This document shows positions 1 through 11,328 of a stretch of 64,000 nt of DNA, in pieces; the first letter of the stretch is position 1; each line of letters begins with the position of its first letter. The translations under genes were made by a program, and so were the position numbers. Source of the stretch: Coptis chinensis (Eukaryota; Streptophyta; Magnoliopsida; Ranunculales; Ranunculaceae); the NCBI GenBank assembly GCA_015680905.1, contig CM027377.1, forward strand, positions 21,972,501 through 22,036,500. Direction: 5' to 3'. Below the pieces are notes generated by a model that saw nothing but the letters and a program-made list of their open reading frames with translations, searched no databases and was not told the DNA's origin.

Positions 1-392
1 ATAATAGAGGTTCTCTTTTGCTAGTTAAATAGCATATTTGCTCTAATAACGTGCACATGTCTTTTACTAATAAAATTGTAAATTTGATCTTAGTTTTACT
101 CAGATTATCTAAATTTGAAAAGTGACACATTTTCAACCATTCTTAAGCGATGGATGGATATACAACAAACATACAAAGAGTACTCAAAATATTGTGCTTT
201 CTATGGTGTGATGGTGTCACAATCTATATCCGCATGCAGAGGGTTTTCTTGTGGATGTGACCGAAGTATCTAGCAACAGATAATTGGTTTAATTTATTAT
301 TTGAATGGAAGTTGGCTATCTAGAACATTTGAAAACAAGTAACAGAACAAGTGGAAGAGTTGTTCTGATTTCTTTCCTGAATCCAAAATGTA
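1..392. other. Intergenic, no gene seen
   Basis: AT-rich sequence with no long open frame and no recognisable repeat end. It lies upstream of the MITE at 393 and probably belongs to the distal upstream region of the HIPL-type gene. Confidence 0.5.
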
Positions 393-816
393 GGTGTTTG
401 GTTCTCATTTTTTCAAAAAATTATTTTTTCTTAAAAATTATTTTTATGAAAAAATATTTATTCTAAAAACAGTTTTTGAATAAATATATTTAGTTATGAA
501 TTTTTGTAAAAGCTATTTTATCAAACTAGATTTTGCACTATATTTTTTAATATATTTCACATATGGCGACATAAAATATTAAAGTTTAAAACATCCCGAT
601 GGTTCATTTGCCTTGAGCGCCCAAAGTGTTTCCCTCAAAGAAAAACAGTTACCTAATTATCATAAAACTAGTTTTTTTTTTACCAAAAAATATGTTTTAG
701 ATGAAAAACTAGTTTTTTTTTTTTAAATAGTGACCAAAAGCATTTATATTTTCAAAAAATATTTTTTCACTAATAAACAATTTTTGTCAATAAATAAATA
801 AATAGGATCCAAACAC
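393..816 (-). mobile_element. Tourist-like MITE, inverted copy
   Basis: The left end reads GGTGTTTGGTTCTCATTTTT and the right end reads GGATCCAAACAC, which are inverted termini. The interior matches, in reverse complement, the MITE at 36316-36744: the same T-rich arms, the same central stretch (CCCGATGGTTCATTTGCC here, its complement there) and the same BamHI-like GGATCC next to one end. It has no coding capacity. The outermost bases are eroded, so no clean target duplication is visible. Assignment to the PIF/Harbinger group rests on the better-preserved copy. Confidence 0.8.
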
Positions 817-1461
817 TTTTTGTAAATAAGATTTCAGCCTTTAACAATAATATTTCCAAAGTTTCAACCTTTAACAAATCCATTTTTCTTATAAAATAAG
901 ATTGTGTACTAAAGTTTATAGTATCTTCCATGTCAAGTTACCAAGATATTTTTGTTTCTTGTCAAAGATTGTCTTCACCAATATCTTCATATTTAGTGAA
1001 AAAGCAGTTTTCTTGCTTATTTGAAAGCAAAACTCAGGTTGAGAGCTTGAGGTTTGATTACTGAACTTGACTTTTGCTTTCTGAATTCAAACCCAAGAAC
1101 ACCAATTAACCAGTTTGAGGACATGACAAGTTAAGTTATCCAGTTAGTCAACTTGATGATATTTTGTTAAATCTCAGCTACCACATTCTATAATCATGAA
1201 AATTGAAGTCAACCATTACGACTGTTTGATTAAAATTAAAACTGTAGTGGTGACTAGCATGATGAACTAGTCTTGGAATATTCTTTTTTTTGTTATTTGT
1301 CAATTCAAATTGCTGCTTAAAGTGAAAAGAATGGGATCAAATGAAAGAGGTTGAGTAAGAACTAGAAACATGTACGTCAAAATTTGTTAAAGAGAGAAAC
1401 ATTGACATTCTACAATAAAATATTAGAAAAATATGCGTTTGTAAGCTGGACTGAAAAGTAG
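817..1461. other. Upstream region of the HIPL1-like gene
   Basis: No open frame of note. It is AT-rich sequence between the MITE and the putative TATA box, so it probably contains the promoter of the downstream gene. No specific regulatory site can be defended by eye. Confidence 0.4.
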
Positions 1462-1471
1462 TATATTTATA
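1462..1471 (+). promoter_or_regulatory. Putative TATA box of the HIPL1-like gene
   Basis: TATATTTATA lies about 185 bases before the chosen ATG. Transcription starting about 30 bases downstream would give a 5' leader of roughly 155-160 bases containing a GA-rich stretch. This is position and motif only. Confidence 0.4.
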
Positions 1472-1654
1472 GGAAGATAGAGAGAAGGGGAAATATGGTT
1501 TTTCAATACTCAAAAATAATTTTGTTCGTAATTAATCCTGTTTACTTTTTTGAGTTAACTGGTTATTTTGCCATTGAGTGATTGAGAACTTGTAAGGTGG
1601 GATCTTCTTAGTTAAATTTCTACTGAGCAAGACATAAAAGAGAGTATTGGTGGT

Positions 1655-4600
1655 ATGGGTGGTGGTAGTGTTGGAATGCTCTTTGTGTTTTCTTACTTGG
1701 TTTTGTTTCCTGCTCCTTCTTCATCGCATCCTTTATGCACTGATTCAAGTGGGTGTCTTTTATGTTGCTCTTTCAGCACTATAGTATAACTGCATTGATC
1801 TTGCAATGTTTTCATGTGTTGGTCTTTTGTTGAATTCTAAAATGCAAGTGTTTTTATTCGAATAGGAGCACCCTTCACCTCAAAGACCCCTCTGGCCTTC
1901 TGTCATTACAATGGGAGCGCATGTTGCGACTCTATCGAGGATTCACAACTGCAGAAACAGTACCAGGCGATGAACGTTTCAGATACCGCCTGTGCTGATC
2001 TCCTGAAATCTATCCTTTGTGCGGTAAGTTCCCTCGTATTTCGAATCCTCCAAAGGGCCATAAATGCTTGATGGTTGGTGATTGGTATTCCAATAGCGTC
2101 ATCTTCATTATCATTCATGATAATGTGTTATATATCCTAGTGCTTTTCTTGATGTTAATCTTACTTGTTGGACCCATGAATACTTTATTTAAGTGGAAAC
2201 TCTTCGTAAAGAGTCTAAAGTCCCTGCCAACACTCACTGTGCAACTTTTGTGATCCATTGATTTTCATTATTTGTTTGTTGGTTTTTATGGATGGTATCG
2301 GAAATCTCCTTGTTTAGTGTAGCATGCAGGAAATGCTTAAAATAAATACTAGTGATGGAACTTCAAACACCGATTTTGTTCAAAGACTTAACCACCAGAA
2401 TTCCTTCTACGGGCTAGGAACATTCAAACACTCTCTACTCCTCTTGATAATCTATTTGTATGCTGAAATCTGGATGACTGAATAAACATGAAACTCAAAT
2501 GGTTGGCATCTTCCCTGACAGGCCGGGACAGATATAGCTATCCTTTTTTCTTAATTGTTACCAGTTAGGACACAAGGTTCAGTGCAACTTAATTCTAAAA
2601 AGAAAGTAGAACATTCCCTTTTATGTACTTGTTATCATATAAACTATTTTGTTTAACATTACCCTACGAAACCATTACTTTTGTAATGTATTTTTACCAC
2701 AGAGCAACATTCCTTCTCTCCATCTTGATCTATAGACTTGGTTTGCAGAGGTGCGACCAGTTCTCAGCGGAGCTATTTAAGATTGAATCAGGCTCGCGGA
2801 CCACTCCGGTTCTGTGCAATTCGACATTTTCCAAAAACTCATCACAGTCTAATAGCGTGTCGAATGATTTTTGTGCAAAGGTCTGGGATACATGCCAGAA
2901 TGTTTCTATACTGAATTCGCCGTTGTCCTCTCCATTCCAATATAGAGAAATAATTAACTCTTCTTCATCCAAATTGACTGATCTCTGGCAGTCAAAAACT
3001 ACTTTTTGTGAAGCTTTTGGTGGCTCTTCTGATAATGAATCTGTATGTTTCGCTGGTGAACCCACTAAACTAAATAATACTGGAACTCCAGCATCTCCAA
3101 ATGGTATCTGCATTGAGAAAATTGGTAATGGATCTTACCTTAATATGGTTGCTCATCCAGATGGGTCAAATCGCGTCTTTCTGTCTAACCAAAAAGGACA
3201 GATATGGTTAGCGACTATTCCTGAGGTGGACTCTGGAGGTATTCTAGGCATTGATCAATCCTATCCCTTTCTAGATATAACAGATGAAGTACATTTTGAT
3301 TCAGAACTTGGGCTAATGGGAATTGCGTTCCATCCAAATTTTGAACGTAATGGACGCTTCTTTGTTTCCTTCAATTGTGACAAGGTCACCTCACCAAGAT
3401 GTTCTGGAAGATGTTCTTGTAATTCTGATGCCAACTGTGATCCTTCGAAGCTTGGTTCTGATAATGGGGGCATGCCATGCCAATATCATAGTGTCATAGC
3501 CGAGTTTACTGTCAATGGTACCACATCACAGCCTTCCTTGGTACACATCTATATGCTTCGCAATAAATGACAGTAACAATTCGTACAATGTCAGTTAGTT
3601 TAATCCTCTTTTAATATTTTTTTGTCCTCGTTAGGCAACAAGCGCCAATCCATCAGAAGTGAGAAGGATTTTTACTATGGGCCTTCCGTTTACTGGCCAT
3701 CATGCTGGGCAAATACTGTTTGGACCCAGTGACGGTTATATGTACTTTATGATGGGAGATGGTGGAAGTAATGGAGATCCTTATAATTTTGCTCAAAACA
3801 AGAAATCCTTGCTTGGGAAGATTATGAGGTTTGATATAGACAAAGTATCCAGTGAGTATCTGAACAGAACATGCATGACTGTTTAGTAGTCTTCATCATG
3901 TTGAATCTAGTATGTGTTTACCTGTTGCTGTTATTTTGGGTTGGTACTTGGTAATAGAAAAAAAAAAGGGTATAAGCTCGTTGTTATTTCGACAATCCGC
4001 TGCCACTGGCTTATGTGATGAGCAGATATTCAAGACCTCTCTGTGTGGTTTCCTTAGTGATGTGTTTTGCCAAACTCTACTGCAGCTGGTGATCCAAAAC
4101 CGTCATCACTGCCTTCTGTTTTCCTATCTGCGAGAGGGAAAATATGAAAAGGAAAAGAACAAAAAAGGAATTAGATAATAATCTCGAGAACTGATTTTCA
4201 GGACCGTTAATGTCTATTTTCCGCAAGCTCACAGAGTCATGGTCTCACATCTACACTGCCTGACGTGTCTTATATTTTTCTTAATTAATAGGCATATCCT
4301 GAAGATGGCTGGAACTTAACTTGTCTTGTTATTCATATACTCGTTCCTTGCCATTTGTGAACAGGTGCAACTGAAACGATGGACCTTGGTTTGTGGGGAA
4401 ACTATTCTATCCCAAGGGACAATCCATACTTTGACGATAACGAGTTGCAGCCTGAAATCTGGGCCTTGGGTTTCAGGAATCCTTGGCGCTGTAGTTTTGA
4501 TTCAGAAAGGCCTTCCTACTTTCTCTGTGCTGATGTTGGCCAGGTTGGCAGAAACTGTTTTTCATAATCATTTTGAATGTGCTAAAGTCATTCTGTTTTC

Positions 4601-5418
4601 ACTTTTTCAAATATCTTAGACATCACTAAATTATGTTGAAATGGCAACTATTTGAAATTTATAGGACCACTATGAAGAAGTGGATATAATTACCAAGGGC
4701 GGGAACTATGGATGGCGAGTTTATGAAGGATACACTGCTTACACTCCCCCACAATCTCCTGGAGGAAATACGTCTTCCAGCTCCATCAGTCCAATTTTTC
4801 CTGTAACAGGATATAACCATTCCGATATAAATAAGAATGGAGGATCTGCATCAATTTCTGGTGGATATTTTTATAGGTCAATGACTGATCCATGCATGTA
4901 TGGAAGGTCAGTGCGGCTTCATCTAGTATGGACATCCGTCAGTCGTCTTCCATTAATATTAGAATGTGTTTACCTAGGAACTCCTTAATCAGCTTGCTGA
5001 TAATCTTCTCTACAGGTACTTGTTTGCAGACCTCTATGGTAATAATATATGGGCAGCTACTGAAAATCCGGAAAACAGTGGGAACTTCACTAGCACACAG
5101 ATTCCATTCAGATGTGCAAGTGACTCTCCAGTGCCATGTGACTCTGTAGCTGGTAATACAAGTCCTACTTTGGGTTACGTATTCTCATTTGGAGAGGACA
5201 ATAGGAAGAATAATTTTCTTTTAACAAGTAGCGGTGTGTACAGAGTGGTCAGCCCAAGTCGCTGTAGCTATATTTGCTCTAAGGAAACTGTCAGACTCCC
5301 GGAAATCCCAGGTGCTACTTCTTCGCACTCTTCTACAGACCGACCGCGAAGGCCCTTTCAAAATGAGCTGTTGCTTCTCATTCCTTTTATACTGCTTCTA
5401 GTAGATTTTTTCTTGTAA
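1655..5418 (+). CDS. HIPL1: HIPL1-type glucose/sorbosone dehydrogenase-like protein, GPI-anchored
   Basis: Seven exons read as one protein of 694 residues: 1655-1748, 1866-2023, 2749-3540, 3635-3851, 4365-4543, 4665-4906 and 5016-5418. All junctions are GT-AG and the phases add up without a stop. Residues 1-25 look like a signal peptide. A cysteine-rich extracellular segment follows (CC, CADLLKSILC, FCAKVWDTCQN), then from about residue 165 the six-bladed propeller typical of soluble quinoprotein glucose/sorbosone dehydrogenases (VAHPDGSNRVFLSNQ, MGIAFHPNF, GDGGSNGDPYNFAQNKKSLLGKI, EIWALGFRNPWRCSFD, GGNYGWRVYEG). The C-terminus ends in a hydrophobic run (LLLLIPFILLLVDFFL) after a small polar linker, as for GPI attachment. 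Length and order match Arabidopsis HIPL1/HIPL2 (about 695 residues), relatives of animal Hedgehog-interacting protein. Substrate and cofactor use are not established for this family. The protein should sit at the outer plasma membrane or wall. Confidence 0.93.
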
Positions 5419-5439
5419 CATATTTCATGACACCCCCAG

Positions 5440-5459
5440 AAAAAAAAAAAAAAAAAAAA
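5440..5459 (+). repeat. A20 tract in the 3' flank of the HIPL1-like gene
   Basis: Twenty uninterrupted A residues begin 22 bases after the stop codon. No duplicated target flanks it, so a simple slippage-prone tract is more likely than a retroposed tail. Confidence 0.7.
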
Positions 5460-5671
5460 GGAACACAATGAAAAGCAAACACGAAAAAGAAGGCATTTTT
5501 TTAAAGTGGTCGGGAGTAGCGATGATGTTGGATTGGTTGAGTTAGGGAAACGAAGGCTAAGATTTTGATGATTTGTGAGACTGGATTGTGTTAGATAAAT
5601 TTGCTTATATTAGATCAGCTAATCAGAAATCAATGCATGTGATTCTGTCAATCCCATTTTTCATCCTTTTC

Positions 5672-5718
5672 GGCCCAATTCTAATATTGTGAACATTAGA
5701 GACAACTAGCCCGGCCCA
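5672..5718 (+). promoter_or_regulatory. Paired GGCCCA (site II-like) elements before the PPR gene
   Basis: GGCCCA occurs at 5672-5677 and again at 5713-5718, 66-112 bases before the PPR start codon. The complement TGGGCC is the core of site II elements, which are known to be enriched in promoters of plant organelle-protein and translation genes. Motif and position support a proximal promoter, and binding by TCP factors is inferred. Confidence 0.5.
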
Positions 5719-5783
5719 TTTAAAGACAAGAAAACAGAAAAAACAGTCGTCTACTCATTTTATCCCCAACACTCTGAAACGCC

Positions 5784-7805
5784 ATGAACACTAACTCCAC
5801 ACTATCTCCAATTCCACCACACTCACTCCCTTCAACTTCCTCCTCAACCTTCTACACAAACATAAACAAGACTAAAAAACACAAACCCCCGTCTCTTCTT
5901 TTCACAATCACATCATCATCTACTCATTCTCCAAACAAACATGTCTGGAAACGAAATTCAAACAACACAACTTCACTTCCTACTTCTTCAACTCACCAAA
6001 CTCGTCATACCCATGTTTACTTAGACCATAGTGTAGACATGGACGACCTTCTTTTGTCCATATCTCAAACTTCAACTCAACAAGAGTTATACTCATTACT
6101 GTCCATATATAAAGATAGACAGCTTTCTCTTCGTTTCATGGTGTCCGTTCTCGCTCGAGAAACGGATTGGCAGAGAACTGTTGCGCTTCTTGACTGGATG
6201 ATAGAAGAAGCGGGTTATATACCGTCTGTTTTTGCTTACAATGTGGTGATAAGGAATGTGCTTCGGGCGAAGCAATGGGAACTTGGGACTGGACTAGTTG
6301 AGGAAATGCGTAAAAGGGCAATTTCGCCGGATAAGTTTACTTACTCTACACTTATTACGCAGTTTGGGAAAGAGGGTATGTTTGATTCTGCTCTTTCTTG
6401 GTTACAATGTATGGAACAAGATAGAATTACTGGTGACCTTGTGTTGTATAGTAATCTTATTGAACTTTCGCGTAAACTTCGTGATTATAGTAAAGCAATA
6501 TCTATATTTATGAGATTAAAGAATGCTGGTATTACTCCTGATTTAGTTGCTTATAATTCTATGATTAATGTGTTTGGTAAAGCTAAGCTTTTTCGTGAAG
6601 CGACACAGCTTCTTTATGAAATGAGAGAAGCTGGTGTTGTTCCTGATACTGTTAGTTATTGTACACTTCTTAGTACTTTTGTTGAGAACAAGAGATTTAT
6701 TGAGGCGTTATCGATTTTTACTGAAATGAAAGAAGTTCGGTGTCCGCTTGATCTTACTACTTGTAATATAATGATTGATGTTTATGGTCAGCTTGATATG
6801 GCAAAAGAGGCAGATAGACTGTTTTGGAGTATGAGAAGAATGGGTATTGAACCTAATGTTGTTAGCTATAATACCCTCTTGAGGGTGTATGGTGAGGCTG
6901 AGCTGTTTGGAGAAGCTATCCATTTGTTTCGGTTAATGCAGAGGAAAGATATTGAGCAGAATGTTGTCACTTACAATACGATGATTAAGATTTATGGAAA
7001 GTCTTTGGAGCACGAGAAGGCAACAAATCTTGTGCAAGAGATGCAATCTCGAGGGGTTGAGCCGAATGCTGTTACATATTCTACAATCATCTCAATCTGG
7101 GCAAAGGCAGGGAAGTTGGATAGAGCAGCAATGTTGTTTCAAAAATTGAGGACCTCGGGGGTTGAGATTGATCAGGTTCTTTACCAAACGATGATTGTGG
7201 CATATGAGAGGGCAGGTTTGGTTGGACACGCTAAGCGTTTGCTGCATGAGCTTAAAAGACCTGATAATATTCCCAGGGAGACAGCCATTACCATCCTTGC
7301 AGGCGCAGGTCGGATTGAGGAAGCCACCTGGATTTTCCGCCAGGCTTTCATTGAGGGTGAGGTGAAGGATATATCTGTTTTTGGGTGCATGATTGATCTT
7401 TTGTCTAGGAACAAGAAGCATGCAGGTGTTATTGAGGTGTTCGAGAAGATGAGAGCAGCTGGTTATTTCCCCGATGCTATTTCAATTTCTCAAGTGCTGA
7501 ATGCTTATGGGAAGTTGCGAGAATTTGAGAAGGCAGAGATCATATATAAAGAGATGCAAGAAGAGCGTTGTGTTTTTCCTGATGAAATACACTTCCAAAT
7601 GCTAAGCCTCTATGGTGCACAAGGGAATCTTGAGGCAGTCGAAATGTTGTTTGATAGACTGGAGTCTGATCCCAATGTGAACAAGCGTGAGTTAAATCTT
7701 GTGGTTTCCAGCATTGTTGAAAAAAGAAAAAAGAGACTAGATGATGCATCTCGAATTAGCAGTCAGAGAAGGGAAAGGCTGCTTGCAGAACCATTGCTAT
7801 CTTAA
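5784..7805 (+). CDS. P-class pentatricopeptide repeat protein, chloroplast-type
   Basis: One uninterrupted frame of 673 residues with no intron, as usual for PPR genes. Residues 1 to about 80 are rich in Ser, Thr, Asn and Pro and nearly free of acidic residues, which fits a plastid transit peptide. From about residue 149 to 640 there is a run of 35-residue PPR motifs, for example FAYNVVIRNVLRAKQ, VAYNSMINVFGKAKLF, VVSYNTLLRVYGEAELF and VVTYNTMIKIYGKSLEHEKA. No E, DYW or SMR domain follows, so it is P class. The order and wording of the repeats closely match my memory of Arabidopsis At5g39980, a predicted chloroplast PPR protein. The expected role is sequence-specific RNA binding in plastid RNA processing, stability or translation. 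The RNA target cannot be read from here. The start is the first Met of the frame and gives the transit peptide. Confidence 0.93.
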   Translation: MNTNSTLSPIPPHSLPSTSSSTFYTNINKTKKHKPPSLLFTITSSSTHSPNKHVWKRNSNNTTSLPTSSTHQTRHTHVYLDHSVDMDDLLLSISQTSTQQELYSLLSIYKDRQLSLRFMVSVLARETDWQRTVALLDWMIEEAGYIPSVFAYNVVIRNVLRAKQWELGTGLVEEMRKRAISPDKFTYSTLITQFGKEGMFDSALSWLQCMEQDRITGDLVLYSNLIELSRKLRDYSKAISIFMRLKNAGITPDLVAYNSMINVFGKAKLFREATQLLYEMREAGVVPDTVSYCTLLSTFVENKRFIEALSIFTEMKEVRCPLDLTTCNIMIDVYGQLDMAKEADRLFWSMRRMGIEPNVVSYNTLLRVYGEAELFGEAIHLFRLMQRKDIEQNVVTYNTMIKIYGKSLEHEKATNLVQEMQSRGVEPNAVTYSTIISIWAKAGKLDRAAMLFQKLRTSGVEIDQVLYQTMIVAYERAGLVGHAKRLLHELKRPDNIPRETAITILAGAGRIEEATWIFRQAFIEGEVKDISVFGCMIDLLSRNKKHAGVIEVFEKMRAAGYFPDAISISQVLNAYGKLREFEKAEIIYKEMQEERCVFPDEIHFQMLSLYGAQGNLEAVEMLFDRLESDPNVNKRELNLVVSSIVEKRKKRLDDASRISSQRRERLLAEPLLS

Positions 7806-10125
7806 GAACAAAGCAATATTGGATAATCATCATACCAGTTGTAAATTGCAGTGGTTTTGTTTCGAATGCTTGTAGTTTTCTTTATTTTACAGTTTAGTCT
7901 CCAGTCTCATGCTTTTTCGTTGATGTATTGATCACATTGTTTCTAATACATATATTGGTTGCTGCTCTGCTGGAGACCAAACGATTGAAGTGATAGCTGT
8001 CCACTTAACTTGTCTTACACATCCTCCTTTTTTAGTTAATATATCAACTTTCCGTGGAGTAAACCGATGAGATTGCTAACTGTTTAATTTGTCTTGCTAT
8101 ACTTTTCAAGGTATTATTTCCTGAGTAAATCATTATTGACTGTCTTGTGCCCGAAATTTTTTTGCTGAAATTTGCTTCCTGCAGTTCATGCTACCAAGGC
8201 GTGAGGATCAACGTTTTTGGGATTTGCTGACTTTATTGTGCCAGTTTGCCTAGTAGTTCATAATTCAAAAGCCATATAGGTGAACTTAGACTAAACTACA
8301 TTTTATGCAGAAGACCTTCAATAAGGCATTTGTGGATAGTACACATATTGTGCGGAGTCATTGATATCTCCTTATACGAAATGGAAATGTTACTGAGCTG
8401 GACTGATATGTTATGCTTGTATAGATACATGTATGCTTTGATTTACATTTTCCCCCCTTAGTTTCTATCCATTCATCTAGTAAAATTCGTAAGGGCATAT
8501 CCCTCTCCAGGTGCTATAAATGAGCCAACTCGATGGCAGTGCATATTTCGGTTTGCTGTAAACTGGAGAAGAACAAAAATCATATCATGACTATGCTAAA
8601 TTGAGATTGATTGGGTCTAGTATTCGGTTGTAAAGCTCAGATACTACTATTCCTAGTAGGGGTGGTACTGATGGCTAATATTAATTCCATGTAAAAGATT
8701 TTCATCTTAGATTCTTTCGTTTTTCCATTGCTTCTATGTCAGATGCCTGTTATTATGCTTTCACTCACGTAAGGTGTTAGACTCGGTTAATGTGACTTGT
8801 CTACATTTGGTTTCACAGGTTGCTTAACTTGGCCTTCTTAATGCTATTATCCATAGAGGTGAACATGGAATCTTCTAATGCTATAATCTACAAAGGCGAA
8901 CATGCTATTATCAAGAAGGGAGACTTTGACAGGTATTATATGCCATAAGGTCTGCTCACTCCAATTGTCCAGGTCACCTGTCATGAGATAACACCACCAC
9001 CACCCCCCCCCCTCTTCCACAATGCAGACTTCTATGGACTCTAACAAACCACATTTTGCTCTAGGATGATGGATGGCCTTGATCTGGCATGTTTGTTGTT
9101 AGTACTCTTTAAATATTTGCCACTTATTCTAGCTTATAAGTGGTGGACCACCTTTTCCGTGTGTTTGCTTTTGACTTATACTTGTAGACCACTTATGTTG
9201 CTATTTATAAGTGCTACAATATATACTGGAAAGGATGGCTTATACTGGCTTATAAGTGCTGCTCTACTTATAAGTAGCAAGCACTTACAAGTGGATAAAA
9301 ATCAAATAGGTGGATAGATGAAATTTTGTGCCCATACTACTTTACATATTCATTAGATTAAAACCCCAAAAAAGACTCTTGAATAACTAAGAAAGAAGCA
9401 TCCCATAAGAAGTCAGAAGCTTCATATGGTGCTTCGCTCAACCAAATTCTACGCAGTGGCTTAGTGCCCTTTATGCATAGCTTCCATTTGGATATCCTCA
9501 AAATTTATTACTTAAGTGCTCAGTGACTTATCATCAGGTGAGGAAGAAATTGAGGAACGGCTATGCTTTTCAGCAAGTGTTTTTCTTTCTGTTTCAAGTA
9601 AAATAAAATATCAGTGCTGTTACGAATTGATAATCCATGTAATAAGCAGACGTAGCTTTGCTCCGTTTCTTTTGTGGATCATATGGAAAACAAAAACTAG
9701 GCATCAAGTTGTTATACAAAGTAAAGTCTACGGGAGAGAAACATTTAATTTTTTCCTCCATTACAAAGAGATCTATTGTAGTAAAGCTATGAAGTTGGTA
9801 AACTATATATGTAGTTTACAGGTAACGTCCACTGATACATACATCAGAAATGGATACAGTCTAATACAAATTGAATGTAGAAAAGTGTCTTCGATGGGGA
9901 TCGGTGAGCTTCGGAAGACTGCAAAGATGAACATGGTAAATTTGTTGCAGTTTAAAGATGAAGGGGCATGGCAGCTATTGACTCTGAACCAAGCCCAGTA
10001 CAACCAGATTACTATGGAGTTGGAAGGAAATGACTGCAGTGTCCATCAATTTCTTACTCTCCTCCCCTGGCAGAACAGATTATAAAAGTTACAGCCCAGA
10101 TGCTACTCTTGCAAAGAAATGCTGC
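7806..10125. other. Intergenic: PPR 3' flank and unexplained sequence
   Basis: The first few hundred bases are probably the PPR 3' untranslated region. A C-rich run lies at about 9000-9011. Between about 9130 and 9295 palindromic CTTATAAG cores recur, often as CTTATAAGTGG or ACTTATAAGT. A 189-codon open frame at 9516-10085 has a composition unlike its neighbours, no domain I recognise and no good start, so I do not call it a gene. Nothing else is supported. Confidence 0.5.
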
Positions 10126-11328
10126 TCATTCCCAGTCGACAAGGCTATTGATATGTACAAATGGACATTTGGTGAATGGTCTGCCTTCATCAACTTCGAT
10201 GTCAATTATTTTGGAGTCTTTGTTCTCCAAATCATAAAATAGTAGTTGGTTCTTATGATGTACAAGAATTATAGTCCTGCCTGAGTAGTTACTGGGAGGG
10301 AAACTATAGACATGAATAGGGTAATGTAACTCACTTTCAAGAATAATGTTATAGCTCTTTGTCCACTGACAATTATGATTTTCCTTGTAATGTAAAACCC
10401 ATATATCTAACTGTTTGGGGGATGTATCATCTGTTAAACATAAAGATCCCTTCACCTCTAATATGCTGTTGTGATTATATCTGCAGTTGATCATGGGAGA
10501 TACCTTTGTTTCTCTGAATGCAACTTTTGCAGCATTTACTGAATAGATGGATGGCTCGTAGTTTTCTTTTGATCCAGTAACACAGCGAGTCGATCTCAAC
10601 CAATGAAACTCCTTGTTAACCAAAGGGGGAAATTGCGTCGAGAGGACTAAAGATTCCTCAAATGGTGTATGCAATACTGTCCACTGAGAAGTGGTTTTAT
10701 CTGGTTTGAACACAAAGCACTTGTGAAAATCCACTGACATGCCAACCACCTTATACTTGTGATCAATAGAATCATCAAGAACCACAACCCAGTCCCGTAC
10801 TTCATCTTGCGTTTCCAGACGAGGAAGTGTTGTACAATTGCGAGTGATGGGGTTGCAGATATACAGTTGTTTACCATCACGTTTGTTCTCTAATAGCATT
10901 AGCCCATCACAAGATGCTCGTAAGGATACTCCACCCTTGCTATACATCTTGACTTCCTTCAGCTCCATATCTTTGAATTCTTGTAATTTGATACTTGAAT
11001 AGCCATGGATATGAGGCTTTACACACATAATCTCAATGAAAATCTCTTCTTCATGATGACTATCAAGATGTGCAGAGGCAAAATAGCGGTCAGAGATCAA
11101 TTTGAACAAGAACTTGCATACTCTCTTCAATGTAATAAGATACTCCACAGGAACTCTTAGTAAAATTTTTAGTATGATATCTTGAGGGAGATTTAGCAGC
11201 ATCGTCATATCGGCTTTCAGTTTCTTGTTGCTGTAGTTGTTCATACTGCACTTTCTCTCCCTCTTGCCACCCTGCATGTGGAGTTTTTTTTTTTTTTCTT
11301 GAATTCTCGTAAAGAATCTAAACGCCAA
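10126..11328 (-). CDS. F-box protein with F-box-associated C-terminal region
   Basis: An intact 400-residue frame without introns, typical of this plant family. The F-box spans about residues 43-85 (LNLPQDIILKILLRVPVEYL, then LKRVCKFLFKLISDRYFASAH), with the usual LP, L..LP/V and CK.W-like pattern. The C-terminal part has hallmarks of the F-box-associated region: SCDGLMLLENKR, LYICNPITRNCTTLPRL, FHWLRSTR, LEVKGSLCLTDD and LDIWVL. Such proteins join SCF ubiquitin ligases through SKP1 and select substrates with the C-terminal part; this substrate is unknown. The first Met gives a basic 40-residue lead; a later Met at about residue 41 (MTMLLNLPQD) is a plausible alternative start. A frameshifted relative lies at 37696-38710 on the same strand. 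Confidence 0.85.
   Translation of the reverse strand: MAFRFFTRIQEKKKKLHMQGGKRERKCSMNNYSNKKLKADMTMLLNLPQDIILKILLRVPVEYLITLKRVCKFLFKLISDRYFASAHLDSHHEEEIFIEIMCVKPHIHGYSSIKLQEFKDMELKEVKMYSKGGVSLRASCDGLMLLENKRDGKQLYICNPITRNCTTLPRLETQDEVRDWVVVLDDSIDHKYKVVGMSVDFHKCFVFKPDKTTSQWTVLHTPFEESLVLSTQFPPLVNKEFHWLRSTRCVTGSKENYEPSIYSVNAAKVAFRETKVSPMINCRYNHNSILEVKGSLCLTDDTSPKQLDIWVLHYKENHNCQWTKSYNIILESELHYPIHVYSFPPSNYSGRTIILVHHKNQLLFYDLENKDSKIIDIEVDEGRPFTKCPFVHINSLVDWE

Noticed and set aside
3912-4619. Open frames within the HIPL1-like introns and a second frame over exon 5
   Set aside because: They are intron read-through or shadow frames; the spliced model explains the region fully with consistent phases.
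9516-10085. A 189-codon open frame on the plus strand downstream of the PPR gene
   Set aside because: No domain, no convincing start context and irregular composition. It could be chance or a decayed exon, so it is not called.
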